Notes: generated from the sequence alone by a model not told the origin. DNA of 64,000 bases from Enterobacterales bacterium (GCA_015654925.1 JAATFX010000060.1:1-64000), one strand, 5' to 3'. Shown: positions 35,952-45,633, counted from the first letter of the stretch. A program made the numbers and translations.

Positions 35952-36941
35952 TTAGCGCTGGCCGAACAGGGCGGCGAAGCGTTTAAGCACTGATTCCCGG
36001 GTGGCGGGCCGGGTTGCGGATTCCGGCAACAGCGCCAGGTCGCTGAACAGCGGCCGTTTGGCGCCGATATCGCTGCGGGCCGGCATCAGCCAGGCTTCCG
36101 CCACCAGATTTTGCCCTTCAGGGGACAGTACGTAATCGATAAAGGCCTTGGCCTGGTCCGGCTGCCGGCTGGTTTTGAGGATCATCATCGGCCTGGGCGC
36201 TATCACCGTGCCGCTGGCCGGGAAGATCACTTTGATCGATTCGCCATCCTGCATGCTGCCGTAGGAGACATAATCCACCGCCCCGAACACCGCGGCCTTG
36301 GCCCCCTGCAAGACGGGGGTCAGCGCCTGGGCATTCGGCCCGGCGATAACCATGCCGTTGTTTTTTAGCTGCTCGAACAGCGTCCAGGCTTTTTCGCCGC
36401 CGGCATTTTGCAGCCCCATCAGCAGATCGAGGGAGGCTCCCGACAGCGCCGGGTCGGGCGTGGTCACTTTATCCTTAAACGCCGGCTGGGCCAGGTCCTG
36501 CCAGTCGCGGGGTTCCGGCGTGCCGCTGGCGCTGTTCCAGACGATGCCCAGGGCCGAGATGCCCTGCGCCACGTAGTAATCGGTTTTAAACTGCGCCGGC
36601 ACCAGGGCGGCGTTCGGGCTGCGGTAGGCCAGTAACCAATCCCTTTGCCGCAGCTCTTGGGCGGTATCCCAGGAGGCGGAAATCAAAATATCGGCGCGCG
36701 GGTTGGCCTGCTCGGCGTCCAGGCGCGCCATTACCTTGCCGGTGGTGGCTTGGAAAATCTCGGTTTTTACCCCGGATTGCCGTTGATAGCCGGCCGCCAG
36801 TTTTTTGGCCAGCGAGCCGGGTCCGGCGGTGTACAGGGTCAGCGCCCGGGCCTCGGTGGTTATCAGGGCGGCGGTAAGGATCATGATGGTTAAGGCTCCT
36901 GTCTTGAGGCGGCTAATCAGGCCGGATTTCATCTGCTGCAT
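35952..36941 (-). CDS. ABC periplasmic binding protein, iron(III)/AEP type
   Basis: 329-residue solute-binding protein. A signal peptide (about 33 residues) ends TEARA/LTLYTAGPG. The mature fold is of the SBP_bac_1/6 type with TTGKVMARLDAEQANPRADILIS, typical of FbpA/AfuA and PhnS-like proteins. The double-Tyr iron motif of FbpA is not clearly present; VDYVSYGSMQ has two Tyr in another setting, so iron is not certain. ATG 36941 follows GGGGAA; the open frame upstream runs into the ATPase gene and is not real. It belongs to a three-gene operon. Confidence 0.87.
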   Translation of the reverse strand: MQQMKSGLISRLKTGALTIMILTAALITTEARALTLYTAGPGSLAKKLAAGYQRQSGVKTEIFQATTGKVMARLDAEQANPRADILISASWDTAQELRQRDWLLAYRSPNAALVPAQFKTDYYVAQGISALGIVWNSASGTPEPRDWQDLAQPAFKDKVTTPDPALSGASLDLLMGLQNAGGEKAWTLFEQLKNNGMVIAGPNAQALTPVLQGAKAAVFGAVDYVSYGSMQDGESIKVIFPASGTVIAPRPMMILKTSRQPDQAKAFIDYVLSPEGQNLVAEAWLMPARSDIGAKRPLFSDLALLPESATRPATRESVLKRFAALFGQR

Positions 36942-36960
36942 AAGGGTTCCCCGGGATTGG

Positions 36961-37650
36961 TTAAACGGTGGTGAGATCGACGATATGTCCTTGGGACATA
37001 AACGCAATATGACGGGCCAGCAGGTGAGCTTCCGCGCGATCGTGCGTGACATAGACGGCGGTGGTGCCCAGTTGGCCGAGCAGTTGGGCCATGTCCCGGC
37101 ACAGCGATTCGCGTAGATCGCGGTCAAGATTGGATAACGGTTCATCGAACAGCAGTACCCGTGGTTCGGCGACGATGGCGCGGGCCAGCGCGACCCGCTG
37201 CTGCTGGCCGCCGGATAATTCGGACGGTTTACGCCCCGCGAAGTCGGACAACCCGACGCGCGCCAGGGCGGCCTTGACCCGGATTCGCCGTTCGGCCTGG
37301 CCGACTCCGCGCATATGCAGCGGGAAATCCACATTTTGCGCCACGCTCATATGCGGCCACAGGGCATAGTCCTGAAATACCATGCCGATATCCCGTTGCT
37401 CGGGAGGAACGCAGGTCCGTCCGCCGGCCATCAGCCGTGCGCCGAAATGGATTTCGCCTTGGGAGGGTTGCAGTAGACCGGCCAGTAATTTCAGCAAGGT
37501 GCTTTTGCCGCAGCCGGAAGGACCGAGCAGGGCCAGGGTAGTGCCGGCGGGAATGCGCAACTCGATATCATTCAGCACCTGCTGGCCGTTGAATTGATGG
37601 CCCAGGCCGCTGATGCTGATGGCCGTGGCCGGCTCGCGGTTAACCGGCAT
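36961..37650 (-). CDS. ABC transporter ATPase, iron/spermidine type
   Basis: 229-residue ATPase. Walker A GPSGCGKST, Q-loop VFQDYALWPHM, signature LSGGQQQR, Walker B VLLFDEPLSNLD, switch VTHDRAEA. It lacks the C-terminal TOBE/regulatory domain common in FbpC and PotA, so it is about 110 residues shorter than those. It is first in the operon, 19 bp before the binding protein. No clear Fur box is visible upstream. Confidence 0.9.
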   Translation of the reverse strand: MPVNREPATAISISGLGHQFNGQQVLNDIELRIPAGTTLALLGPSGCGKSTLLKLLAGLLQPSQGEIHFGARLMAGGRTCVPPEQRDIGMVFQDYALWPHMSVAQNVDFPLHMRGVGQAERRIRVKAALARVGLSDFAGRKPSELSGGQQQRVALARAIVAEPRVLLFDEPLSNLDRDLRESLCRDMAQLLGQLGTTAVYVTHDRAEAHLLARHIAFMSQGHIVDLTTV

Positions 37651-37936
37651 AACGGGCTCCCGTCAAACGGCGGGAAAATAGGGCGCAGAACGAATACTCC
37701 GGCAATGACCATTGGCCGGGGATTCGCCGCTGCGCGAAGGACAGGCGGACGGACATATTGTTATCCTCTTTGGGACTTAATCAAGGCTGGAGTATAGAGA
37801 AGGAATATGACGTTTTTATTGCCGTTCCGCCGGCTTCGGTTTGCTCCGAAAAGCCCATTGGATATCAAAACAAAGTGGTTGACCGCGAATATTGGCACTA
37901 AGGTATTGAGAGTGACATCACCAACGGGAGCAGGTA

Positions 37937-38983
37937 ATGGTTAAAAAATACAACGCATTAGTGGTGGGAAGCAGCGGTATTATCGGCAGCGCGCTGGTGG
38001 AAACCCTGGCAGCCGACCCGGATTGGGACGTGTGCGCGATACGCCGCACCCCGGTCGCCGGCGTGGAGCCCCTGGATTTGGATCTTGCCGATGCGCAATC
38101 CACCGCCGACGTCCTGGCCGGCGCAGGCGCCATCACCCATGTGTTTTATGCCGCATTGGCCCAGGGGGATTCCCTGGCCGAGGAAGAGCAAATCAATACC
38201 CTGATGCTGCGTAATTTGCTGGACGGCCTGGAGGCTGCGGGTGCCCCGCTACAGCGGGTGGTGCTGTACCAGGGGGCCAAAGTTTACGGCGTTCATCTCG
38301 ATAAAGCCCGGGCGCCGTTTTATGAGGACGCGCCGCGCTTTCTGGGGCCTAATTTTTATTACACCCAGCAGGACTTACTGACAGAGCGGGCGGAGCGCGA
38401 TATTTTTAGCTGGTCAATTTTGCGACCGGATGTCGTGGTCGGCGCCACGGTGGGCAATCCGATGAATATCGTGATGGTCATGGGGGTGTTTGCCGCCCTT
38501 AGCAAGGCGCGCGGGCTGCCCCTGCGTTTTCCCGGCTCCTGGGTAACCTGGAATCAGGTGTTCGCCCAAATTACCGATGCGCACTGGCTGGCGCGGGCCA
38601 GTATCTGGGCGGCGCTGGCTGATGGGGCGCGCAACGAGGCGTTTAACCTGGTGGGCGAACCCTTCCGCTGGGAGCGTATCTGGCGGGTGGTGGCCGACGA
38701 GTTCGCCATGGACGTGGATGTGCCGCAGCCGATGATTCTCTCCATGATTATGCCCGCCCTGGCGGCGGAGTGGGACGCGCTGGCGGACCAACACCGGCTG
38801 CAAACCTTGCCCTACGACAGCCTGGTGGGCTGGGCTTTTGGCGATTTTGTTTTTAATTGCGAATTCGACATGGTGTCGGATATGGGGAAAATCCGCCGGG
38901 CCGGGTTTACCGAACCGGCCGATAATGAGGGTGCCATACGGCGGGCGCTGCTGACGCTGCGGCAGCGCAAGATACTGCCCTGA
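37937..38983 (+). CDS. PRISE-like short-chain reductase (progesterone 5-beta-reductase family)
   Basis: 348-residue NAD(P)H-dependent reductase of the atypical SDR group that includes plant progesterone 5-beta-reductase and iridoid synthase. The nucleotide-binding start is VVGSSGIIGSAL, the catalytic Lys is K115 in QGAKVYG, and the Tyr lies in NFYY (139-142), the hallmark of this family, followed by WSILRPDVVVG. Members reduce the C=C bond of enones. ATG 37937 is preceded by GGGAGCAGGTA. It stands alone on the plus strand. The bacterial substrate is unknown. Confidence 0.85.
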   Translation: MVKKYNALVVGSSGIIGSALVETLAADPDWDVCAIRRTPVAGVEPLDLDLADAQSTADVLAGAGAITHVFYAALAQGDSLAEEEQINTLMLRNLLDGLEAAGAPLQRVVLYQGAKVYGVHLDKARAPFYEDAPRFLGPNFYYTQQDLLTERAERDIFSWSILRPDVVVGATVGNPMNIVMVMGVFAALSKARGLPLRFPGSWVTWNQVFAQITDAHWLARASIWAALADGARNEAFNLVGEPFRWERIWRVVADEFAMDVDVPQPMILSMIMPALAAEWDALADQHRLQTLPYDSLVGWAFGDFVFNCEFDMVSDMGKIRRAGFTEPADNEGAIRRALLTLRQRKILP

Positions 38984-39025
38984 CCTGGCGCTGTGCCGCC
39001 GCCGTCACCCATGGCGGGGCGGCGG

Positions 39026-39481
39026 TCAGCCTGGCCGGTGGGTGCTATCCCTTTGCCATCCCGTAGCGTCCCAGCGAAATATCATCCGTTCGGCGCACGG
39101 CTCGTTTTCCTCATCCGACAGGAGATGGATCGAAAGTTCGGTTTCACAGTCCTTGAGACGGATGCCGGCATACAGCACCCTTAACAGCACATCGGCAATG
39201 CGGGGCAGCCGGGCGTTATGCCGTTCCCACTGGTTGATAAACGCCGGTTCCACCCCCAGCTTATCCCCGAGCGAGCGCCGCGATAAATTCATTTCCTGGC
39301 GCAGGAAACGCATTTCCGCCGAGACCAGGCAACCGCGGCGGTTGATTAATAGGGTGCCGATCAGCCGATGCAGCGCGGGCAAATCATTAATCTGGGATAA
39401 TTTTAAATCACCGGTACCTTCATGTATATATCCATTGGCAAGCCAGACATTCGATAGCCCGCAAGCTATATACTGAAACAT
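39026..39481 (-). CDS. HTH-domain regulator (XRE/MqsA-like)
   Basis: 151-residue protein. The start MFQYIACGLSNVWLANGY and a helix-turn-helix at about 73-110 (EMRFLRQEMNLSRRSLGDKLGVEPAFINQWERH) fit stand-alone regulators related to the DNA-binding half of MqsA/HigA antitoxins. No toxin gene lies beside it. ATG 39481 follows AAGGAAAAG; the frame runs 12 codons further without a better site. The 437-bp AT-rich gap upstream may hold its operator. Its targets are unknown. Confidence 0.8.
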   Translation of the reverse strand: MFQYIACGLSNVWLANGYIHEGTGDLKLSQINDLPALHRLIGTLLINRRGCLVSAEMRFLRQEMNLSRRSLGDKLGVEPAFINQWERHNARLPRIADVLLRVLYAGIRLKDCETELSIHLLSDEENEPCAERMIFRWDATGWQRDSTHRPG

Positions 39482-39918
39482 AACTTTTCCTTGTAATAAA
39501 ATGTCCTGATTAACCATGACTTATAAACAAAGGCGCAGAGCTTGGCAAGCCCTGGATAATTCATTGATATATGTCATTTGATACAATAGGGGCGGCATAA
39601 GTATGATTTTATCCATATCGCCAGGCACGATTGATTATTATTATATTTAGCCGGGAATGCCAATCGGATTCCATTATTAATAAAATATTAATTAATTATA
39701 AATAAATGCCTTAATATCAATTTTATAATTAACCACCTGCTCAGGTTTCCGCCGGCCCGCTTCCCCCCGGATCTCGCCCAGAATGTGAGGTCAGTAAGTG
39801 ATTTAGCCGCGGCAACATGCCATAATGAAAAACGAAACATCATTTCATTTTTTTACGACGGGCAACCTCGTAGTCACGTGATGTGATACCACTTTCAATA
39901 ACAACGGGTTAAGACACC
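39482..39918. other. AT-rich divergent intergenic region
   Basis: These 437 bp lie between the divergent HTH regulator and the RpiB-like isomerase. The middle is very AT-rich (TAATTAATTATAAATAAATG). No gene is supported. The segment from 39780 probably carries the isomerase promoter. Confidence 0.5.
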
Positions 39919-40557
39919 ATGAAAATCGCTTTGATCAATGAAAATAGCCAGGCCGCCAAAAATGAGCTTATCGCCGCCACGCTCGGCAAAGTCGTGGAAC
40001 CGCTGGGCCATCAGGTATTTAACTACGGCATGTACGCCGCCGACGATAAAGCATCGTTGACCTATGTGCAAAACGGTATCCTGGCCGCGGTATTGCTCAA
40101 TTCCGGCGCGGCGGATTATGTGGTTACCGGCTGCGGCACCGGCGCGGGCGCCATGCTGGCCTGCAATTCGTTCCCAGGGGTTATTTGCGGGCTGGCCATC
40201 GATCCAGCCGACGGCTACATGTTTGCGCAGATTAACGACGGCAATGCCATCTCCCTGCCGTTTGCCAAAGGTTTTGGCTGGGGCGCCGAGCTTAACCTAC
40301 AGTATGTCTTTGAAAAACTGTTTGAAACCGCCGGCGGCCAGGGTTATCCCAAAGATCGCGTCGTACCCGAGCAGCGCAATAAAAAGATCCTGGATGCGGT
40401 TAAAGCGGTAACCTACCGTGATTTTCTGTCCATACTCGCGGATCTCGATCAGGATTTACTCAAAGGCGCCGTCAGCGGCCCCAAATTCAAAGAGTATTTC
40501 TTCGCCCATTGCCAGGACCGGAAGATCGGGTCCTATATTGAAGGTTTGCTGGCCTGA
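39919..40557 (+). CDS. RpiB/LacA/LacB family sugar-phosphate isomerase
   Basis: 212-residue aldose-ketose isomerase of the RpiB/LacAB superfamily. The active-site Cys is in VVTGCGTGAGAMLACNSFPGV, where the GTG(A/I)G turn binds phosphate. At 212 residues it is about 60 longer than RpiB; this longer branch includes tetrose- and hexose-phosphate isomerases of several carbohydrate pathways. The substrate is therefore open. The neighbouring convergent LacI gene may regulate it. No kinase or transporter is adjacent. Confidence 0.85.
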   Translation: MKIALINENSQAAKNELIAATLGKVVEPLGHQVFNYGMYAADDKASLTYVQNGILAAVLLNSGAADYVVTGCGTGAGAMLACNSFPGVICGLAIDPADGYMFAQINDGNAISLPFAKGFGWGAELNLQYVFEKLFETAGGQGYPKDRVVPEQRNKKILDAVKAVTYRDFLSILADLDQDLLKGAVSGPKFKEYFFAHCQDRKIGSYIEGLLA

Positions 40558-40586
40558 TAAACCGCTGCCCGCGCCCCGCCGGCGGC

Positions 40587-41666
40587 TTATTCCTCCGGCG
40601 GCAGCGCGCGGGTGCTGGCGCGATCGACCAGGGTAAACCCCACATCCATCGCCACCGGCCTGGCGCCCGTCGGGTCTTTTAGCCTTTCCAGCAGCGCGAT
40701 GGCCGCCTGCCGGCCGATATGGCCGCCGTCGATCCTGACCGTGGACAGGGCCGGAAAGGTATGGGCGGCAAAATTCATATCGCCGAAGCCAATCACTCCC
40801 GCCTGGTCGGGAATCGCGATCCCACGGCTGGCGGCTTCGGTTAGTACCCCATGGGCCAGGGTATCGGAGGTGCAGAAAATCATTAACGGCTGGCGGCTGG
40901 CGCCGGCGGCCAAGGGCGCCAGCCGCGGCAATAATTTGACCAGGCCGCGGCGTCCCTGTTCCAGGGTGGGCAGGCCGGTGAACGTTTGACGATCTACGGG
41001 GGCAATGCCCCGCCGCGCCAGATGCCGGATAAAACTATCGCTGCGCCGCATGCCGCGCGGGTCGTCCACTTCAATCAGGGCAAATTCCCGGTATCCCTGC
41101 GCCAGTAAATGCCGCGCTGCCCGCTCGCCGATGGTTTCATGGGAAAAACCCACCAGCATATCTATGGGGTCGTCGGTCATATCCCAGGTTTCCACCACCG
41201 GAATGCCCGTGGCCCGCAGCCGGCGGCGGCTGATCTCGGTATGGAGGGTGCCGGTGAGGATAATACCGTCGGGACGGCGGCTGAGGATCACTTCCAGCAG
41301 TTCCTGTTCCTGGGCGGCCTCGTAGCCGGAAATGCCCAGCAGCACCTGATAATCTGCCTGCGCCAGCCGCGACGCGATAGCCTGGAAGGTATCGGAAAAC
41401 ACCGGGTTGGTGAGCATCGGCACGATAACGGCAACCAGGCGGGTGCGATTGGAGGCCAGCGAACCGGCGATTTGATTGCGCACATAACCGGTCTCTTCGA
41501 TGACCCGCAGCACTTTGAGCCGCGTGGATTCCTTTACCTGGTCGGGCTGGTTCATCACCCGGGATACGGTTATGGGCGCCACGCCGGCAAGCTTGGCCAC
41601 ATCAAAAACGGTAACACCGTGGGTCGAGCGGGCGGTGACGGGATGGGCTTTTTTTGGCTTGGGCAT
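40587..41666 (-). CDS. LacI-family transcriptional regulator (GntR-like)
   Basis: 359-residue repressor. The HTH is at about 18-66 (VTVFDVAKLAGVAPITVSRVMNQPDQVKESTRLKVLRVIEETGY), with the minor-groove hinge helix IAGSLASNRTRLV. A periplasmic-binding-like sugar domain follows. The likeness is to GntR/gluconate-type LacI regulators. ATG 41666 was chosen; the two codons before it start with TTG and lack a ribosome site. It is convergent with the isomerase gene, 29 bp between stops. Confidence 0.9.
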   Translation of the reverse strand: MPKPKKAHPVTARSTHGVTVFDVAKLAGVAPITVSRVMNQPDQVKESTRLKVLRVIEETGYVRNQIAGSLASNRTRLVAVIVPMLTNPVFSDTFQAIASRLAQADYQVLLGISGYEAAQEQELLEVILSRRPDGIILTGTLHTEISRRRLRATGIPVVETWDMTDDPIDMLVGFSHETIGERAARHLLAQGYREFALIEVDDPRGMRRSDSFIRHLARRGIAPVDRQTFTGLPTLEQGRRGLVKLLPRLAPLAAGASRQPLMIFCTSDTLAHGVLTEAASRGIAIPDQAGVIGFGDMNFAAHTFPALSTVRIDGGHIGRQAAIALLERLKDPTGARPVAMDVGFTLVDRASTRALPPEE

Positions 41667-41844
41667 AATCAAGGCTTAATCTGGCTCGAAAAAGAAATCG
41701 CCGCCAATGCTACAACGAAGGCGGTATCCGGGCAATTCAAACCCGCCTGCGCGGGGCAGGTGGCGGTAGATCCGGGTTATGCGTTATGGGCGCATGGTTA
41801 GCCAAAAAAATGCTTTCCAGCAGCGGTGTTTTGCGTTTATAACA

Positions 41845-41878
41845 GTACAACCGTCACAATCGGACGGTATGGTTGTAC
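41845..41878. promoter_or_regulatory. Interrupted inverted repeat upstream of a small gene
   Basis: GTACAACC (41845-41852) and GGTTGTAC (41871-41878) are exact complements around an 18-base centre that contains a smaller GTC/GAC pair. It lies about 60 bp before the small ORF and could be an operator or part of a leader hairpin. Confidence 0.45.
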
Positions 41879-41938
41879 GTAACCCGGTTTAACGGGCCAT
41901 GACAAGAAACCACTTGATTGCCAGCCAGGAGTAACGCG

Positions 41939-42136
41939 ATGATTGTCGATCGTCTCAAACGTCTGTTCATCACGCCCCCGGAAGAGCCGGCCAGCGATAT
42001 GTTTACCGGTTCCGATGCCGATGCGCTGTTCAGCGCCATGGGATGCGAAAATATGCCGGTTTATATCCCCGCCGAAGTATGGCAGCGGGTGAGCGATATG
42101 GAATTCGAGCGCAGCCAGGTTTATCGCCGCCAATAG
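41939..42136 (+). CDS. Small hypothetical protein, 65 residues
   Basis: A short gene with CAGGAG 8 bases before the ATG and a strong terminator after the stop, so it is probably expressed. The product begins MIVDRLKRLFITPPEEP and ends VWQRVSDMEFERSQVYRRQ; it is soluble and mixed charge, with one Cys. No family was recognised. Confidence 0.65.
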   Translation: MIVDRLKRLFITPPEEPASDMFTGSDADALFSAMGCENMPVYIPAEVWQRVSDMEFERSQVYRRQ

Positions 42137-42170
42137 TCGGCTTGCCAAGCAAGACATGAGTCACCCATTC

Positions 42171-42198
42171 AAAAGGATGCGCCCCGGCGCATCCTTTT
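42171..42198. terminator. Strong bidirectional terminator
   Basis: AAAAGGATGCGCC (42171-42183) and GGCGCATCCTTTT (42186-42198) form a perfect 13-bp stem around two central bases, with A and T runs at the ends. It can end both the small gene and fucO. Confidence 0.88.
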
Positions 42199-42243
42199 AC
42201 ATTCCAGGCGGGCCGGCTTATATTCTAGACGGGTCCGGCGCGC

Positions 42244-43395
42244 TTAAAAAATCGATCGGTATAATTCCTCGATTTCCGCCAGGTTAGTCTGGCGCGGGTT
42301 GCCGCCGGTGCATACATCGGCAAGGGCCGCCTTGGCCAAGGGCGCGATATCTTCTTGTTTCATGCCCACCTCGCGTAGCCGGGCCGGAATGCCCACATCG
42401 CGGCAAAGCTGTTTAACCGCATTGACGGCGGCGGCGCGCGCTGCGGAAATATCCATCGTCGCGGCGTCCTTGACCCCCATGGCCAGCGCGATATGGCGAA
42501 ATTTTTCCCCGGTATGGGCGGCGTTATACTCCATGATGGTCGGCAGCAGGACGGCGTTCGCCACGCCGTGCGGCGTATCGTAAAAGGCGCCCAGCGGATG
42601 CGCCATGCCGTGCACCAGCCCTAGCCCGACGTTGGAAAAGCCCATGCCGGCCACATACTGGCCCAGCGCCATATCTTCCACCCCCCGGGCCTCGCCCTTC
42701 ACCGAGGAGCGCAGGGAGCGGGCGATAATTTCAATCGCCTTGATATGGAACATATCGGTCAGTTCCCAGGCGCCCAGGGTGGTATAACCTTCGATGGCGT
42801 GGGTCAGCGCATCGATGCCGGTGGCGGCTTTCAGGGACGCCGGCATGCTGGCCATCATATCCGGGTCGATAATCGCCACCAGCGGGATATCGTGTGGGTC
42901 GACGCAAACGAATTTGCGGCGGTTTTCCTCATCGGTAATCACATAGTTGATGGTGACCTCGGCGGCGGTGCCGGCGGTGGTGGGGACGGCCAGGATCGGC
43001 ACGCAGGGGTGCTTGGTGGCGGCCACGCCTTCCAGGCTGCGGACATCGGCAAATTCCGGATTATTGATGATGATACCGATAGCCTTGCTGGTATCCTGCG
43101 GCGAGCCGCCGCCGATGGCAATCAGGTAGTCCGCTCCGGAAGCTTTGAACGTGGCTACCCCTTTATTGACGATGGCAATGGTGGGGTTGGGCACGACCTG
43201 GTCAAAAATCTGAAAAGCCAGGCCGGCGTTTTTAAGCAAATCCGTGACCTTGGTCGCCACTTCAAACCGAATGAGATCGCGGTCGGTCACCACCAGGGCT
43301 TTTTTATAGCCGCGCGCGTTAATTTCATCAATTATATGGGTTATGGCGCCCTTACCGAAGTAAGAGGTCTCATTAAGGATCATTCTGTTGGCCAT
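42244..43395 (-). CDS. fucO: Lactaldehyde reductase / 1,2-propanediol oxidoreductase FucO
   Basis: 383-residue iron-dependent group III alcohol dehydrogenase that interconverts L-lactaldehyde and L-1,2-propanediol. It follows E. coli FucO closely from MANRMILNET through IGGGSPQDTSKAIGIIINNPEFADVRSLEG to CTGGNPRQ. Metal ligands are seen in GIDALTHAIEG (Asp, His) and GLVHGMAHPLGAFYDTPHG (two His). No other fucose genes adjoin it, so it acts as an orphan and may serve fucose, rhamnose or glycol metabolism. Confidence 0.95.
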   Translation of the reverse strand: MANRMILNETSYFGKGAITHIIDEINARGYKKALVVTDRDLIRFEVATKVTDLLKNAGLAFQIFDQVVPNPTIAIVNKGVATFKASGADYLIAIGGGSPQDTSKAIGIIINNPEFADVRSLEGVAATKHPCVPILAVPTTAGTAAEVTINYVITDEENRRKFVCVDPHDIPLVAIIDPDMMASMPASLKAATGIDALTHAIEGYTTLGAWELTDMFHIKAIEIIARSLRSSVKGEARGVEDMALGQYVAGMGFSNVGLGLVHGMAHPLGAFYDTPHGVANAVLLPTIMEYNAAHTGEKFRHIALAMGVKDAATMDISAARAAAVNAVKQLCRDVGIPARLREVGMKQEDIAPLAKAALADVCTGGNPRQTNLAEIEELYRSIF

Positions 43396-43915
43396 AATAA
43401 ATTACCTTCATCAGAGGAGAATAATTTATATTTTCACCTGGGTTCGGACGCGACAAGGGTTATTAGTTGCTCGACTTCACATTAATTGTAATTCACGTCC
43501 TGCGCCGCCGGCGTAGGATTTCCGGGCCATCTTTGTTTGTATGAATATTGTTATTATTGATAAGCATCCCTACCGGATGTAATTAATATGTAATCCAATA
43601 AGCCTATCTTGGTGCTGACATAATCCGCGCGTCAGGTCAAGCCCGGCGGGACGTGCGGGAGACAGTGCGCCGCCGACGCAAAATATCCCCAAAAAATGCC
43701 GGGTAATAAGAGCAAAAACAATCCTGGAAAGAAACGTTACGATAATTCCGAATCTGGCCCCACAATAGCCTAACAGGCTAATTTATCCGGTTAAAGTGCC
43801 CGTTTGGCTGCTGATTATGTGATGAGTAGCTATAGTTATAAGTCTGCTATGGTTTTTATTGCGGCCGACCCTGGCCAGATTAGCCGGATAGCGTATAAAA
43901 AAGGAGAACATACCT
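43396..43915. other. 520-bp divergent intergenic region
   Basis: It lies between divergent fucO and trehalase genes and must hold both promoters. Short open frames (one at 43804) lack ribosome sites. A small AGCCT/AGGCT hairpin is near 43767-43779. No CRP, FNR or sugar-regulator site was clear enough to name. Confidence 0.5.
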
Positions 43916-45601
43916 ATGATTACACGCTCTTTCAGGTGGACCTGGAAACAATTATTAACCTTGGGGATGGCGCTGAAAGCCGCCGTGGGGATACCTTTCC
44001 CACGGGCGAAAGATAAAAAAGGCAATGATATTCCCCTGGGACCGGATCTCCTGCTGGGCCAGTTGTATATCGATGTGCAAACGGCGAAACTGTACCCCGA
44101 TCAAAAAACTTTTGCCGATGCGGTGCCCAGACGCACCCCGTCCGCCATTGTCGCCGATTACCAGCTGAAAAAACGGCGGAAAAATTTCAAGCTGCACCAC
44201 TTTGTGGAAAAAAACTTTATTTTTCCTACCGACCGCGTCAAATATGTGCCGCCCAACGGACAAAGCCTGCGCGAGCATATCAATACCCTGTGGCCGGTGT
44301 TGACCCGCAACACTTCCACGGTGCGGCCATTTGATTCGCTGCTGCCGATACCGCAGGATTACGTGGTGCCCGGCGGCCGCTTTCGCGAGGTGTATTATTG
44401 GGACAGCTATTTCACCATGCTGGGCCTGGCGGAAAGCGACAAATGGGATCTGGTGGTGGGTATGATTGATAATTTCGCCCATGAAATCAACACCTATGGC
44501 TGCATTCCCAATGGTAACCGCAGCTATTATCTAAGCCGTTCGCAGCCGCCGTTTTTTACGCTGATGATCGACTTGCTGGCGGACCGCGAGGGCGAAGGCA
44601 TTTATCTCAAATATCTGCCCCAGCTCAGAAAAGAGTATCAATACTGGATGGAAGGCAGCGACGGTCTGAGCGAAGGCGGCGCCGCGCTGCGTACGGTGCG
44701 CCTGGACGACGGCGCGCTGCTCAATCGCTATTGGGACGATTTGGATACGCCGCGCACCGAATCCTATATGGACGATATCGTGACCGCCAGCGAAGCCAAA
44801 GACCGGCCGGCGGCGGACGTATACCGCGACCTGCGGGCTGGCGCCGCCTCCGGGTGGGATTTTAGTTCACGCTGGTTCGATAATCCGCTGGAGCTTTCTT
44901 CCATCCGCACCACCGGTATTTTGCCGGTGGATCTCAACGCCTTGCTTTATCATATGGAATTGACGCTGTCCAACACCAGCCAGCTGACCAATAATCACGA
45001 CGCCGCCAGCTACTACAGCCAGCGCGCCGAACGCCGCAAGCAGGCCATCAATTTGCATATGTGGAACGACGAGGCGGGTTATTACGGCGATTATGACTGG
45101 CAGCAGAAAAAACTGCGCGACCAGCTCACCGGCGCCACGGTATTTCCGCTGTACCTGAAGGCGGCCCCGCAGGATCGCGCCAATCGCACCGCGCAGGCGG
45201 TAAGCGAACATTTGCTTAAGCAGGGCGGCATGATCACCACCACCAATGTGACCGGCCAGCAGTGGGATGCCCCCAACGGCTGGGCGCCGCTACAGTGGGT
45301 GGCGGTGGAAGGCCTGCGCAATTATGGCATCGACGGCTTGGCGGAAGACATCGCCACCCGTTTTTTGGGCAACGTGCAGCGGTTGTTCAACAACCAGCAT
45401 AAGCTGGTGGAAAAATACGCGGTGGAAGGCAGCGGCCTCGGCGGCGGCGGGGGGGGGGAATACCCGCTGCAAGACGGCTTTGGCTGGACCAACGGCGTGA
45501 CCCTTAAGCTGCTGGATTTATATTGCGATAAAACACCCGAATGCGTGGACGAACCGGCGCTGGTTGAAACCAAGCCGGAGCTGGCCGCCGCCGGCCTCTG
45601 A
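43916..45601 (+). CDS. treA: Trehalase (GH37)
   Basis: 561-residue alpha,alpha-trehalase that splits trehalose into two glucose. Both GH37 signatures are intact: [15 protein letters not shown] and [10 protein letters not shown]. Catalytic acid D315 (SGWDFSSRW) and base E515 ([16 protein letters not shown]) align with E. coli D312 and E496. It is collinear with periplasmic TreA, but the N-terminal 30 residues make a poor signal peptide ([16 protein letters not shown] with no clear A-x-A), so export is uncertain. A run of 10 G (45449-45458) sits just before the E515 codon. ATG 43916 follows AAGGAG. Confidence 0.94.
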   Translation: MITRSFRWTWKQLLTLGMALKAAVGIPFPRAKDKKGNDIPLGPDLLLGQLYIDVQTAKLYPDQKTFADAVPRRTPSAIVADYQLKKRRKNFKLHHFVEKNFIFPTDRVKYVPPNGQSLREHINTLWPVLTRNTSTVRPFDSLLPIPQDYVVPGGRFREVYYWDSYFTMLGLAESDKWDLVVGMIDNFAHEINTYGCIPNGNRSYYLSRSQPPFFTLMIDLLADREGEGIYLKYLPQLRKEYQYWMEGSDGLSEGGAALRTVRLDDGALLNRYWDDLDTPRTESYMDDIVTASEAKDRPAADVYRDLRAGAASGWDFSSRWFDNPLELSSIRTTGILPVDLNALLYHMELTLSNTSQLTNNHDAASYYSQRAERRKQAINLHMWNDEAGYYGDYDWQQKKLRDQLTGATVFPLYLKAAPQDRANRTAQAVSEHLLKQGGMITTTNVTGQQWDAPNGWAPLQWVAVEGLRNYGIDGLAEDIATRFLGNVQRLFNNQHKLVEKYAVEGSGLGGGGGGEYPLQDGFGWTNGVTLKLLDLYCDKTPECVDEPALVETKPELAAAGL

Positions 45602-45627
45602 CATAGGCGTCGGCAGCCGGCCTTTTT
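45590..45627 (+). terminator. Possible terminator after trehalase
   Basis: The self-complementary hexamer GCCGGC at 45590-45595 and again at 45616-45621 can pair as a short stem, followed by five T (45623-45627). The loop is long, so this is a weak call. Confidence 0.35.
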
Positions 45628-45633
45628 CACTCG

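Noticed and set aside
36942..37334. Apparent 131-residue N-terminal extension of the iron-type binding protein
   Set aside because: It is an antiparallel-free shadow of the ATPase gene in another frame; a signal peptide and ribosome site mark the true start at 36941.
39026..39481. Antitoxin of a toxin-antitoxin pair
   Set aside because: The HTH resembles MqsA/HigA, but no small toxin gene lies on either side.
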